Shown here: one piece after another, positions 44,845 through 55,904 of the stretch
Position numbering within the stretch: position 1 is the stretch's first letter
Layout: every line of letters begins with the position of its first letter
The notes under the pieces: generated by a model
Database searches by the model: none
The model's input: the letters and a program-made list of their open reading frames with translations, nothing else
Told to the model about the DNA's origin: nothing
From: Stictocephala bisonia
Taxonomy: Eukaryota; Arthropoda; Insecta; Hemiptera; Membracidae
Direction of reading: 5' to 3'
DNA length: 64,000 nt
NCBI GenBank assembly: GCA_035578905.1
Contig: JAQJVL010000005.1
Location: forward strand, 5,648,480 to 5,712,479
Translations under genes and position numbers: made by a program

Positions 44845-47385
44845 CTTTGTCCACTAATGTATTAAGGGGTCTCAGTTTTAGATGGTTCACCTACGTCTGT
44901 CCACTAATGTGTTAAGGGGTCTCAGTTTTAGATGGTTCACCGACGTCTGTCCACTAATGTGTTAAGGGGTCTCATTTTTAGATGGTTCACCGACGTCTGT
45001 CCACTAATGTGTTAAAGGGTCTCAGTTTTAAATGTTTACCTACGTCTGTCCACTAATGTATTAAGGGGTCTCAGTTTTAGATGGTTCACCTACGTCTGTC
45101 CACTAATGTGTTAAGGGGTCTCAGTTTTAGATGTTTACCTACGTCTGTCCACTAATGTATTAAGGGGTCTCAGTTTTAGATGGTTCACCTACGTCTGTCC
45201 ACTAATGTGTTAAGGGGTCTCAGTTTTAGATGGCTCACCTAGGTCTGTCCACTAATGTATTAAGGTGTCGCAGTTTTAGATGGCTCACCTACGTCTGTCC
45301 ACTAATGTATTAAGGTGTCTCAGTTTTAGATGGCTCACCTAGGTCTGTCCACTAATGTATTAAGGTGTCTCAGTTTTAGATGGTTCACCTACGTCTGTCC
45401 ACTAATGTGTTAAGGGGTTTCAGTTTTAGATGGCTCACCTACGTCTGTCCACTAATGTATTAAGGGGTCTCAGTTTTAGATGGTTCACGTACGTTGTCCA
45501 CTAATGTGTTAAGGGGTCTCAGTTTTAGATGGCTCACCTACGTCTGTCCACTAATGTATTAAGGTGTCTCAGTTTTAGATGGCTCACCTAGGTCTGTCCA
45601 CTAATGTGTTAAGGGGTCTCAGTTTTAGATGGTTCACCTACGTCTGTCCACTAATGTATTAAGGTGTCTCAGTTTTAGATGGCTCACCTAGGTCTGTCCA
45701 CTAATGTATTAAGGGGTCGCAGTTTTAGATGGTTCACCTACGTCTGTCCACTAATGTGTTAAGGGGTCTCAGTTTTAGATGGCTCACCTACGTCTGTCCA
45801 CTAATGTGTTAAGGGGTCTCAGTTTTAGATGGTTCACCTACGTCTGTCCACTAATGTGTTAAGGGGTCTCAGTTTTAGATGGTTCACCTACGTCTGTCCA
45901 CTAATGTATTAAGGTGTCTCAGTTTTAGATGGCTCACCTAGGTCTGTCCACTAATGTATTAAGGTGTCGCAGTTTTAGATGGCTCACCTACGTCTGTCCA
46001 CTAATGTATTAAGGTGTCTCAGTTTTAGATGGCTCACCTAGGTCTGTCCACTAATGTATTAAGGGGTCTCAGTTTTAGATGGTTCACCTACGTCTGTCCA
46101 CTAATGTGTTAAGGTGTCGCAGTTTTAGATGGCTCACCTACGTCTGTCCACTAATGTATTAAGGTGTCTCAGTTTTAGATGGCTCACCTAGGTCTGTCCA
46201 CTAATGTATTAAGGTGTCTCAGTTTTAGATGGCTCACCTACGTCTGTCCACTAATGTATTAAGGTGTCTCAGTTTTAGATGGCTCACCTAGGTCTGTCCA
46301 CTAATGTATTAAGGTGTCGCAGTTTTAGATGGCTCACCTACGTCTGTCCACTAATGTATTAAGGTGTCTCAGTTTTAGATGGCTCACCTAGGTCTGTCCA
46401 CTAATGTATTAAGGTGTCTCAGTTTTAGATGGTTCACCTACGTCTGTCCACTAATGTGTTAAGGGGTTTCAGTTTTAGATGGCTCACCTACGTCTGTCCA
46501 CTAATGTATTAAGGTGTCTCAGTTTTAGATGGCTCACCTAGGTCTGTCCACTAATGTATTAAGGTGTCGCAGTTTTAGATGGCTCACCTACGTCTGTCCA
46601 CTAATGTATTAAGGTGTCTCAGTTTTAGATGGCTCACCTAGGTCTGTCCACTAATGTATTAAGGTGTCTCAGTTTTAGATGGCTCACCTACGTCTGTCCA
46701 CTAATGTATTAAGGTGTCGCAGTTTTAGATGGTTCACCTACGTCTGTCCACTAATGTATTAAGGGGTCTCAGTTTTAGATGGTTCACCTACGTCTGTCCA
46801 CTAATGTATTAAGGGGTCTCAGTTTTAGATGGTTCACCTACGTCTGTCCACTAATGTGTTAAGGGGTCTCAGTTTTAGATGGTTCACCTACGTCTGTCCA
46901 CTAATGTGTTAAGGGGTCTCAGTTTTAGATGGTTCACCTACGTCTGTCCACTAATGTATTAAGGGGTCTCAGTTTTAGATGGTTCACCTACGTCTGTCCA
47001 CTAATGTATTAAGGGGTCTCAGTTTTAGATGGTTCACCTACGTCTGTCCACTAATGTATTAAGGGGTCTCAGTTTTAGATGGTTCACCTACGTCTGTCCA
47101 CTAATGTGTTAAGGGGTCTCAGTTTTAGATGGTTCACCTACGTCTGTCCACTAATGTATTAAGGGGTCTCAGTTTTAGATGGTTCACCTACGTCTGTCCA
47201 CTAATGTATTAAGGGGTCTCAGTTTTAGATGGTTCACCTACGTCTGTCCACTAATGTATTAAGGGGTCTCAGTTTTAGATGGTTCACCTACGTCTGTCCA
47301 CTAATGTATTAAGGGGTCTCAGTTTTAGATGGTTCACCTACGTCTGTCCACTAATGTGTTAAGGGGTCTCAGGTTTAAATGTTTA
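44845..47385 (+). repeat. 50-bp tandem array (about 50 units)
   Basis: The unit is CTACGTCTGTCCACTAATG, TATTAAGGGGTCTCAG, TTTTAGATGGTTCAC. Variants are CTAGG for CTACG, TGTTAAGG for TATTAAGG, GGTGTC or GGGGTC, TCGCAG or TCTCAG, and GGCTCAC or GGTTCAC. In the middle (about 45.2-46.7 kb) CTACG and CTAGG units alternate as 100-bp dimers with GGCTCAC and GGTGTC. The last 650 bp are nearly uniform GGGGTC and GGTTCAC units. No long open frame is present. Confidence 0.95.
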
Positions 47386-48904
47386 TAATTTCAAGAAGAT
47401 AACTATTGTTCATTGCCAATGAATATACAGTACTGTGTAGCTTGAACATTCGACATTTAAGACACTCTAGTGAATATTGTTGTACTACGGTGCTTTTGTG
47501 TAACTGGATGGAAACTGACAAGGACGGAAGTACACGGACTGCAGCGAACTGGGTATCACGCGCCTCTCCGACCTCAAGGCCTCACCTGACATTAATGACT
47601 TACACAATGAAAAGCCAGATCATTTTGTATAAGTCAAGTGTAAAAATAGAAGAACAAAAAGAATAATTAATTTCTTAGGCTACTTAGTGAGACAATACAA
47701 ATTATTATTGCTGACATGGGTCATTAGTGTGACCACAACCATCAGACACTATGATCTGATCCATCTTATGTGGTTTAAAGGAAGTACAAAGCGTAGCAAT
47801 AAGACCAAATCTAACATGATGGGGTAACATGATCGAAGGATCAACCTGTATATGGCACATGCACGTCTACATGATCCTACGAAGTAACTTGAATATCCAC
47901 GTAAATAGCTAGGCCTACAAGATCCTATGCATCAACACAAATGTTGCACATAATGGCTACACGATCACATGGGGCAACCTGAATACGGTATTTAATATGA
48001 ATCAACCTTAATGTGGCACATAAAGTGCTAATTCATTGTATAAATAAAGTTTACAAAGAAATCGTTTGGATAAGAAATGTCCAAAAGTAAGAGGATAAGG
48101 CAGTGACATGCCACGCAGCTGGTGATAGTTAAGTGTAAACACCTGTGGTTCGGAAGTCACAAAGTAGGAATGGGCTCGTCCTTGTAAGCAAGGGGAATCA
48201 TGCCTGCATTAGTTATTCCTCCCCACTAAACGCCATTTGAATTTTTTACAATTATGCTAAAACACTCGCGCAGCAATTAAAATTTAGTTGAAAAAATAAA
48301 TACTTGAATCATGGCACTCTTTAGGAATAAGAATTAAGTTTTACAGTACAACTACACTATACAACTTATTATAAGGTTAAGATATAAGCGGCGCACAACT
48401 CCTTGGACTTTGAAAGATTATCTACAAAAATATCCATGAACTCGGTTTTTACGTACTGATTTGATTAGGCTGTAAAATGTGTCCAAGCACACTTTCGCGG
48501 AAACTAGCTATCTACGAAAAATTATAAAAATTTCTTGTTCTGTAAGTAATACTGCTAGAATGTTGAAATATCATATAATTTTTAACAAATAATCACAATT
48601 TTATATTGTCTTAAGTTTAATACAAAGCCTGAAGACTAAGTAGGAGCAATATATGAATAATAATGTTCAGGAACACATTTCTGACTTTGTTGGGAGTATA
48701 TGTTAACATATTTATATTATTGTTTTACTAAAAGTAGGCATAGTTAGTACAAATTTAGACTCTAGGATTGTTGTAATTACTTTAGCTTGTACGTATACGT
48801 TTTCAACAATGGTGATGACTCGTCTCTTATTTCAACAAATACGGATTAACTAATGTATGTGATGATTCGTTTAACATCATACAGAGTAGGACAAGAGTTT
48901 GGAT
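47386..48904. other. Intergenic stretch with a decayed 45-bp repeat
   Basis: At about 47790-48025 five diverged copies share CTACANGATCCTATG and CAACCTGAATATGGCACAT with a period of roughly 45 bp. An 86-residue frame (47406-47666) begins just beyond the 50-bp array and has no motif. Nothing else was recognised. Confidence 0.45.
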
Positions 48905-49790
48905 TGTATTTATTATTATCAAAACTATTGAAAGAAATTTAATTAAAACTTTTAGTTATGTAAATGTCCCAAACAAAATTTTTATACATATTTTCTTGTA
49001 TTTTCGCATAACCAGGGGATGGCCCATGAAGTAAGTCTTAACAATTTTTAAATGTAAGCCTGCCTCGAGTTGTACCTCATTTTAAAGACCTTTATTTGTA
49101 GAACACAAAAGCGCAAACCTGAGGTAAAAAAGAATGACTCAGTCAGAAAGTACAGCCTCTCAAAGAATTTAATGTCATATAACTAATACTTCTTAGTTAC
49201 ACGGCTATTTATTTAACAGTTTGATGTTCCTGTTGTTGAGTATGTTGTTGACTGTTAACAATCGTAAGGAACGACTGTGTTATAAAAATAACTATGTTAT
49301 TTAACAAAAATAAAAATAAGACAAATTATTAAAACCATTTTGACAGTTAGTTTACCGTAAAAATAGTTTAAGAAAATTATTATAATAATTTGTTGGATAA
49401 TTTTTATGAAAATGAAATTATTTCTCACATTCAGTCAGTTAAACGATAGTTCTGCGTAGCAATAGATAATAACCAACTTATCCTTGTTCTTAAACAGCGT
49501 TAGTTATATTACATTACATTCTTTGAGAGGCTATATTTTCAGACTATTTCATTCTTTTTACCTCAGGTCTGCACTCTTGTGTTTAAAAAGCAAAGACCTT
49601 TAAAATGAGGTATAACTCGAGGTAGGCTTATTTTTTAAACTTCCTTCATGGGCCATCACCTGGCTATGCGAAAAAAGTAAAATATGTCAAAATGTTTTGT
49701 ATACGAACATTTGCATAACTACAAAGTTTCATTACATTTCTTTCTATAGTTTTAAAATTAATAAATATATTCCGACTTTTGCCTTAACTG
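48905..49790. mobile_element. Foldback element with arms of about 285 bp
   Basis: The segment 48905-49190 is the diverged complement of 49497-49785. Matching pairs include CATAACCAGGGGATGGCCCATG with the complement of CATGGGCCATCACCTGGCTATG, and GCCTCTCAAAGAATTTAATG with CATTCTTTGAGAGGC. A central spacer of about 300 bp separates the arms. No coding frame is present. Target duplications were not identified. The right arm is the first of three tandem copies. Confidence 0.8.
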
Positions 49791-50370
49791 GCATTAAATT
49801 CTTTGAGAGGCTATATTTTCTGACTATTTCATTCTTTTGACCTCAGGTCTGCACTCTTGTGTTTAAAAAGCAAAGACCTTTAAAATGAGGTATAACTCGA
49901 GGTAGGCTTATTTTTTAAACTTCCTTCATGGGCCATCACCTGGCTATGCGAAAAAAAGTAAAATATGTCAAAATGTTTTGTATACGAACATTTGCATAAC
50001 TACAAAGTTTCATTACATTTCTTTCTATAGTTTTAAAATTAATAAATATATTCCGACTTTTGCCTTAACTGGCATTAAATTCTTTGAGAGGCTATATTTT
50101 CTGACTGTTTCATTCTTTTGACCTCAGGTCTGCACTCTTGTTTTTTAAAAACAAAGGCTTTTAAAGTAGGTATAACTCGAGGTAGGCTTATTTTAAAATT
50201 TTTTAATACTTCCTTCATGGACCATTAAAGTGTATTAACAAGCCTAGAAACAAGCATGGGCTATGCGAAAAACAAGTAAAAAATATCTAAATATTTGGTT
50301 TATGGGCATGTACATTACTACTAAGTATTATTAATTTCTTTCATTAGTTTAAAAATAATAGATATATTTC
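49520..50370 (+). repeat. 280-bp tandem triplication of the foldback arm
   Basis: CTTTGAGAGGCTATATTTTC starts at 49521, 49801 and 50082, giving periods of 280 and 281 bp. The first two copies are nearly identical over their length. The third carries an insertion near 50205-50250 and is more diverged. Only the right arm of the foldback element is multiplied. Confidence 0.93.
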
Positions 50371-51319
50371 AGACTTTTTCCCAATCAATGAACTCAATCA
50401 TATCAATTCAATCATATTTATTACACAATAAATTGATTGATATTCTGATAAGGCTCTTATGGACGTTGATATATTTCCGTTTTTTCAGGACATACCGACG
50501 TACGTCTCTTCAGTAAATCGTACACCCTTACTCCACCTACTCAGCATACGTCTTGACAACCCCACCCACTCAATAGCTTTCAGATACTGAGCAATATATC
50601 AAAGTTTTTGTTCTCTTGGAACCAACCAGAGGCAGTGAGAAAAAATGTAATTGCAGAATATAATTTAGAAAAGTTGGAGAATCAGCAAGGAGTACTTTGG
50701 GGGACATAGAAATCGCGAACCTGCCCTTAAGATGGTGCAGCCATATTTTTTATGATAATATTTCAATTTGTATGAAAATATTTATTTGTGTATATCATCT
50801 AAATATGTCACAAGTATTTCTTAACATTTATTTAACTTATTCTGGTAGATAAAGGCTATTGAAGAGGTCATTTTAACCAGCCTTGGGGTGAGTTCATGTT
50901 AGAAACGGTTCTGCTTTATAAAACATACTTCATTTAATTACACTTTTTTGAATGTAATCTTTTATGTTTGTTAAAAATTGATCTAAGTGTCTTCCGGATA
51001 GAAAATTAAATCTATTTGTTTGAACGAATCTACACTATATTTTACAGTACTAAAATTCTAACAATGTTAATTTTTTGAGACATTCAAAGCCCCTAACGTA
51101 TAAAAAAATTACGGTAGTGAACCTTCTTTGTTCTGAACTGCCCGCTCGCGACCATCCGGATACACACAGCCACCAGGCTGGAACTGGCTTCTGATAGTCT
51201 GAAACCACACAAATAAACTACTGTAGTCCATTTTGTTTTCGCTGGGTTTTTTTTGTAGTCCATACTGCGTCTGTTCGCAATACGCCAAAAATACTAAGGT
51301 GAATTTAAAACTAATGTAC
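50371..51319. other. Intergenic A+T-rich spacer
   Basis: No gene or repeat was recognised. A 79-residue minus-strand frame (51109-51348) runs into the MITE end and has no motif. Confidence 0.4.
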
Positions 51320-51747
51320 TTAAAGAGTCTGTCAAGGCTGTCAGCCATGTTGGTTTTAATTCCATAAAAACAATGCTATTTGCGAATTCATATTTTTTCG
51401 TTATTTATTGACCAAAAGTTGTGTATGAGGTATCATTTTAAACGTTATCATATTGCGCGTTGCATTTTCTTTAAATATTTTGAATACATATTCCTAGTTT
51501 TGAAAAAGGTGAAAATAAAAACTTCAAACTAAATATTTTTTATATTTTTTGTATGAAACTAATTAGGAATTCACTCAGCAATTCAAAAGCACAATTTCAT
51601 TCTTGATAAAATGCAATTTAATTGGAAAAAATCAGTTAAAAAATTACTGTTTAGTATGGAATCGCGTAATCGTACGTCCGGTTCGAAAATAACATTGTTC
51701 TTATGGGATTAAAACCAACATGGCTGACAGCCTCTGCAGACTCTTAG
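51320..51747. mobile_element. TTAA-flanked MITE, copy 2
   Basis: The left end reads TTAA then AGAGTCTG with CTGTCAGCCATGTTGG and TTTTAAT. The right end has the complement, CAACATGGCTGACAGCCTC and TGCAGACTC followed by TTAG (a one-base change from TTAA). The interior matches copy 1 (44360-44770) when reversed, for example the CTAATTAGGAATTC region and the CATTCTTGAT region. The element ends about 195 bp before the 36/37-bp array. Confidence 0.8.
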
Positions 51748-51942
51748 AAAGAGCCAATTATTAATAGCTCAACAGCCAGGGTAACTAAGGAACCAATTCT
51801 ATGTGTATTTCAATCTATCCAAATAGTAGGCTACAGATGATTTAGGTAATTTTTCGTGCTTTAAACTTAATATATTTTTTAATTGTTTGTGATCTGTCTA
51901 AACAATTTCGCTGTTCTCTCAACAACAAAACAGCTTAAAGAT

Positions 51943-54185
51943 GCCTCCCACCTACAGGCAGTAGTAAAATCACTCTCTCCCACTCATATACGGGCAGTGG
52001 TATAGACACTCTCTCCCACTCATACACGGGCAGTGGTAAAGGCCCTCTCACCCACCCAAACACGGGCAGTAGTAAAAACTCTGACACCCACCCATACACG
52101 GGCAGTGGTACAGGCCCTCTAGAGCACACATACACGGAAGGTGATAAAGGCCCTCTCACCCACCCATACACGGGCAGTAGAAAAGGCCCTTTCATCCACC
52201 CATACACGGGCAGTTGTAAAAACTCTGACAACCACCCATACACGGGCAGTGGTAAAGGCCCTCTAGAGCACCCACCCATAAACGAGCAGTTGATAAAGGC
52301 CCTATCATCCACCCATACACGGGCAGTAGTAAACACTTTCTCACCCACCCATACACGGGCAGTGGTAAAGGCCCTCTCATCCACCCATACACGGGCAGTT
52401 GATAAAGACCCTCTCACCCACCCATACACGGGCAGTTGATAAAGACCCTCTCACCCACCCATACACGGGCAGTAGTAAACACTTTCTCACCCACCCATAC
52501 ACGGGCAGTGGTAAAGGCCCTCTCACCCACCCATACACGGGCAGTAGTAAACACTTTCTCACCCACCCATACACGGGCAGTGGTAAAGGCCCTATCATCC
52601 ACCCATACACGGGCAGTAGTAAACACTTTCTCACCCACCCATACACGGGCAGTGGTAAAGGCCCTCTCACCCACCCATACACGGGCAGTAGTAAACACTT
52701 TCTCACCCACCCATACACGGGCAGTGGTAAAGGCCCTATCATCCACCCATACACGGGCAGTAGTAAACACTTTCTCACCCACCCATACACGGGCAGTGGT
52801 AAAGGCCCTCTCACCCACCCATACACGGGCAGTTGTAAAAACTCTGACAACCACCCATACACGGGCAGTGGTAAAGGCCCTCTAGAGCACCCACCCATAA
52901 ACGAGCAGTTGATAAAGGCCCTATCATCCACCCATACACGGGCAGTAGTAAACACTTTCTCACCCACCCATACACGGGCAGTGGTAAAGGCCCTCTCATC
53001 CACCCATACACGGGCAGTTGATAAAGACCCTCTCACCCACCCATACACGGGCAGTAGTAAACACTTTCTCACCCACCCATACACGGGCAGTGGTAAAGGC
53101 CCTCTCACCCACCCATACACGGGCAGTAGTAAACACTTTCTCACCCACCCATACACGGGCAGTGGTAAAGGCCCTCTCACCCACCCATACACGGGCAGTA
53201 GTAAAGGCCCTCTCATCCACCCATACACGGGCAGTAGTAAAGGCCCTCTCATCCACCCATACACGGGCAGTTGATAAAGGCCCTCTCATCCACCCATACA
53301 CGGGCAGTAGTAAAGGCCCTCTCATCCACCCATACACGGGCAGTTGATAAAGACCCTCTCACCCACCCATACACGGGCAGTAGTAAAGGCCCTCTCATCC
53401 ACCCATACACGGGCAGTTGATAAAGGCCCTCTCATCCACCCATACAGGGGCAGTAGTAAAGACCCCCTCACCCACCCATACACGGGCAGTAGTAAAGGCC
53501 CTCTCATCCACCCATACACGGGCAGTAGTAAAGGCCCTCTCATCCACCCATACACGGGCAGTTGATAAAGGCCCTCTCATCCACCCATACACGGCCAGTG
53601 GTAAAGGCCCTCTCATCCACCAATACACGGGCAGTAGTAAAGGCCCTCTCATCCACCCATACACGGGCAGTTGATTTAGACCCTCTCACCCAGCCATACA
53701 CGGGTTGTGGTAAAGGCCCTCTCATCCACCAATACACGGGCAGTAGTAAAGGCCCTGTCATCCACCCATACACGGGCAGTGGTAAAGGCCCTCTCATCCA
53801 CCCATACACGGGCAGTTTATAAAGGCCCTCTCACCCACCCATACACGGGCAGTAGTAAAGGCCCTCTCATCCACCCATACACGGGTAGTAGTAAAGGCCC
53901 TCTCACCCACCCATACACGGGCAGTTGATAAAGACCCTCTCACCCACCCATACACGGGCAGTGGTAAAGGCCCTCTCATCCACCCATACACGGGCAGTGG
54001 TAAAGGCCCTCTCATCCACCCATACACGGGCAGTAGTAAAGGCCCTCTCATCCACCCATACACGGGCAGTTGATAAAGACCCTCTCATCCACCCATACAC
54101 GGGCAGTAGTAAAGGCCCTCTCATCCACCCATACACGGGCAGTTGATAAAGGCCCTCTCATCCACCAATACACGGGCAGTGGGCA
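51943..54185 (+). repeat. 36/37-bp tandem array (about 61 units), CCACCCATACACGGGCAGT family
   Basis: The unit is CCACCCATACACGGGCAGT followed by GGTAAAGGCCCTCTCA or AGTAAACACTTTCTCAC. A 37-bp form with TTGATAAAG shifts the frame. Blocks such as ACTCTGACAACC plus CTAGAGCACCC plus AAACGAGCAG recur at about 52220-52300 and 52840-52915, indicating a large duplication. The numerous overlapping frames on both strands (up to 295 residues) jump frame at each 37-bp unit and are by-products. The core is shared with the minisatellite tracts at 0.35, 5.35 and 57.7 kb. Confidence 0.95.
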
Positions 54186-55904
54186 GAGGTTTAGTATTTT
54201 AAAAATTAAGCTTTTCAACAGAGTCTTCAACACGGAGTGGTTTTCAGTTGAGAGATAAGATCTACTCGGATGCATCATGTGGCCTGGGCCATCTGACACC
54301 TCAGTCATCTGTCTCTTTGTTATTTTATTTCGACCTCTGTCATCTGACATCTCGGCTAAATGTAGCTGATGTTTTAAAACTGTTTACATTTGACACCTGG
54401 ATCAAACTCTCCATTACCTTGCACCCCACGACTCAACTAACTATAGTCTACAGCTGATAAGGTCTGCGCCTTTTATAGTCTGACCTTGCCCAAATCACCC
54501 AATTGTTTTACTACTATCCAATCTGAATTTTAAATTTGTGTTCAAGAATTATATTTTATTCTCAATATATATTACCTTATAACTTATCCGTTATTTGACA
54601 TCTACGTCAATAGTGAATTAGAGTAGAACTGATGTGCGATTCTACACGAAAGAGAATAACTTAAGGTTTTAGGGTTAGTTGTAAGATAGTCTAGTGGCAT
54701 TGAATTAGCCCTTTAATAAATGATTTATCCATTTTTGCAAATAAAAGTGTATGATATTATTATTAAATAGACTGCATATAAGCATAATTTTTCATGATAA
54801 ATTGGAACCTAGAAAAGTACATATTTGTTTTATGACACAAATAAGTAAATGAACTGCGACAGTGTTGTTTGGGTGTACATATTAGATATACAGTTGTATA
54901 TGACTCATTTGTATTTATTTGCTATTCCAAATTTACGTCAAAATACTATTATTATTATTTAAAGGGACAATTTTCTAGCTTTTATCTGTAGAAACGATTG
55001 TCGACGTTGCTAGAACGCTGGTCAACAGTGAGCTGGTGTATTGGACCACAACTTCCCTTGACATCCAAACCAGATTCGTATACCCTTCAAAATTTGATAC
55101 GGCATCGAGTTATGCAAATATTGTAATATTATTTTGGATATTTACAAAACTTAGTGTAAATAATTAAGCCATTCGATAAGTTTCAATAACTGAAATTTTA
55201 GCGTATGTTTGTAGGTGAAGATAAAACCTAAAAAAACATCAAAGAATATTTATTTTATAATTTTCACCTTCACACATTTCTTAATTTGATATCTACGATT
55301 ATAATAGACGTAATACATAAGCCATGTGTGTTGGATTGATTCCATTGTCAAGTTTCCTTTTCACTTAAGGGCTCCTTGTTAGCAACGGTAATACTGCAGA
55401 ATCCGAAATTTTTGAACACTTCAAAAGCTGGCAAATTACAGCAATTTTTTTAACTTCACTCGTCAGTTCACATGGGCTTGCAAGCTTGTGGTGAACTTTA
55501 TTCAACGAGTGAAATACCGACCGTTGGCTCAGTGGGGATTTGAACCTTGGAATTTGCCCTCCGCAAACCACTGAGCCAACACACCGCCAATCATTGAATT
55601 ATGTCATATGTGTTTAAAATATATTATATAAACTTGTTTTATTTCTAAAAGTATATTTAAAAAGGATAAACATTTAATTGTTCTTAATGCTATAGCCCTA
55701 CAAGAACGTTGAGTGTAATATATCCCCACCTTAGATGACCTGGGCGAGGCATTGCCTATTGTTAGTAGAAACTATATATTGCGTGTAGTAGTACTTCAGT
55801 AGAACTTCAATTATTTACGAGTGTAAATATTGGCCAACAAATTTAACTTTCATATGTTACATATAAACTCTATCATATAAGACTGGGTTTGGTGAAACTT
55901 ACAC
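54186..55904. other. Intergenic stretch with a SINE-like element
   Basis: Near 54285-54395 the text CATCTGACACCTC recurs three times in degenerate form. A tRNA-like SINE head is at 55512-55595. A 69-residue frame (54248-54457) and others show no motif. Confidence 0.45.
55385..55595 (-). mobile_element. tRNA-derived SINE-like element with mirror-paired promoter arms
   Basis: On the minus strand an A box TGGCTCAGTGG is followed by a B box GGTTCAAATCC, about 32 bases apart start to start. The head is bracketed by a perfect 13-bp inverted repeat, GTTGGCTCAGTGG and CCACTGAGCCAAC (about 55520-55580), so the A-box text is present on both strands. The minus-strand body continues ATTTCACTCGTTG and AAGTTCACCAC to an A-run near 55445. 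The short A-to-B spacing argues against a functional tRNA gene. Confidence 0.5.

Noticed and set aside
55510..55595. Functional tRNA gene on the minus strand
   Set aside because: A and B boxes are present, but their spacing is too short and no clover-leaf with an anticodon stem can be drawn.
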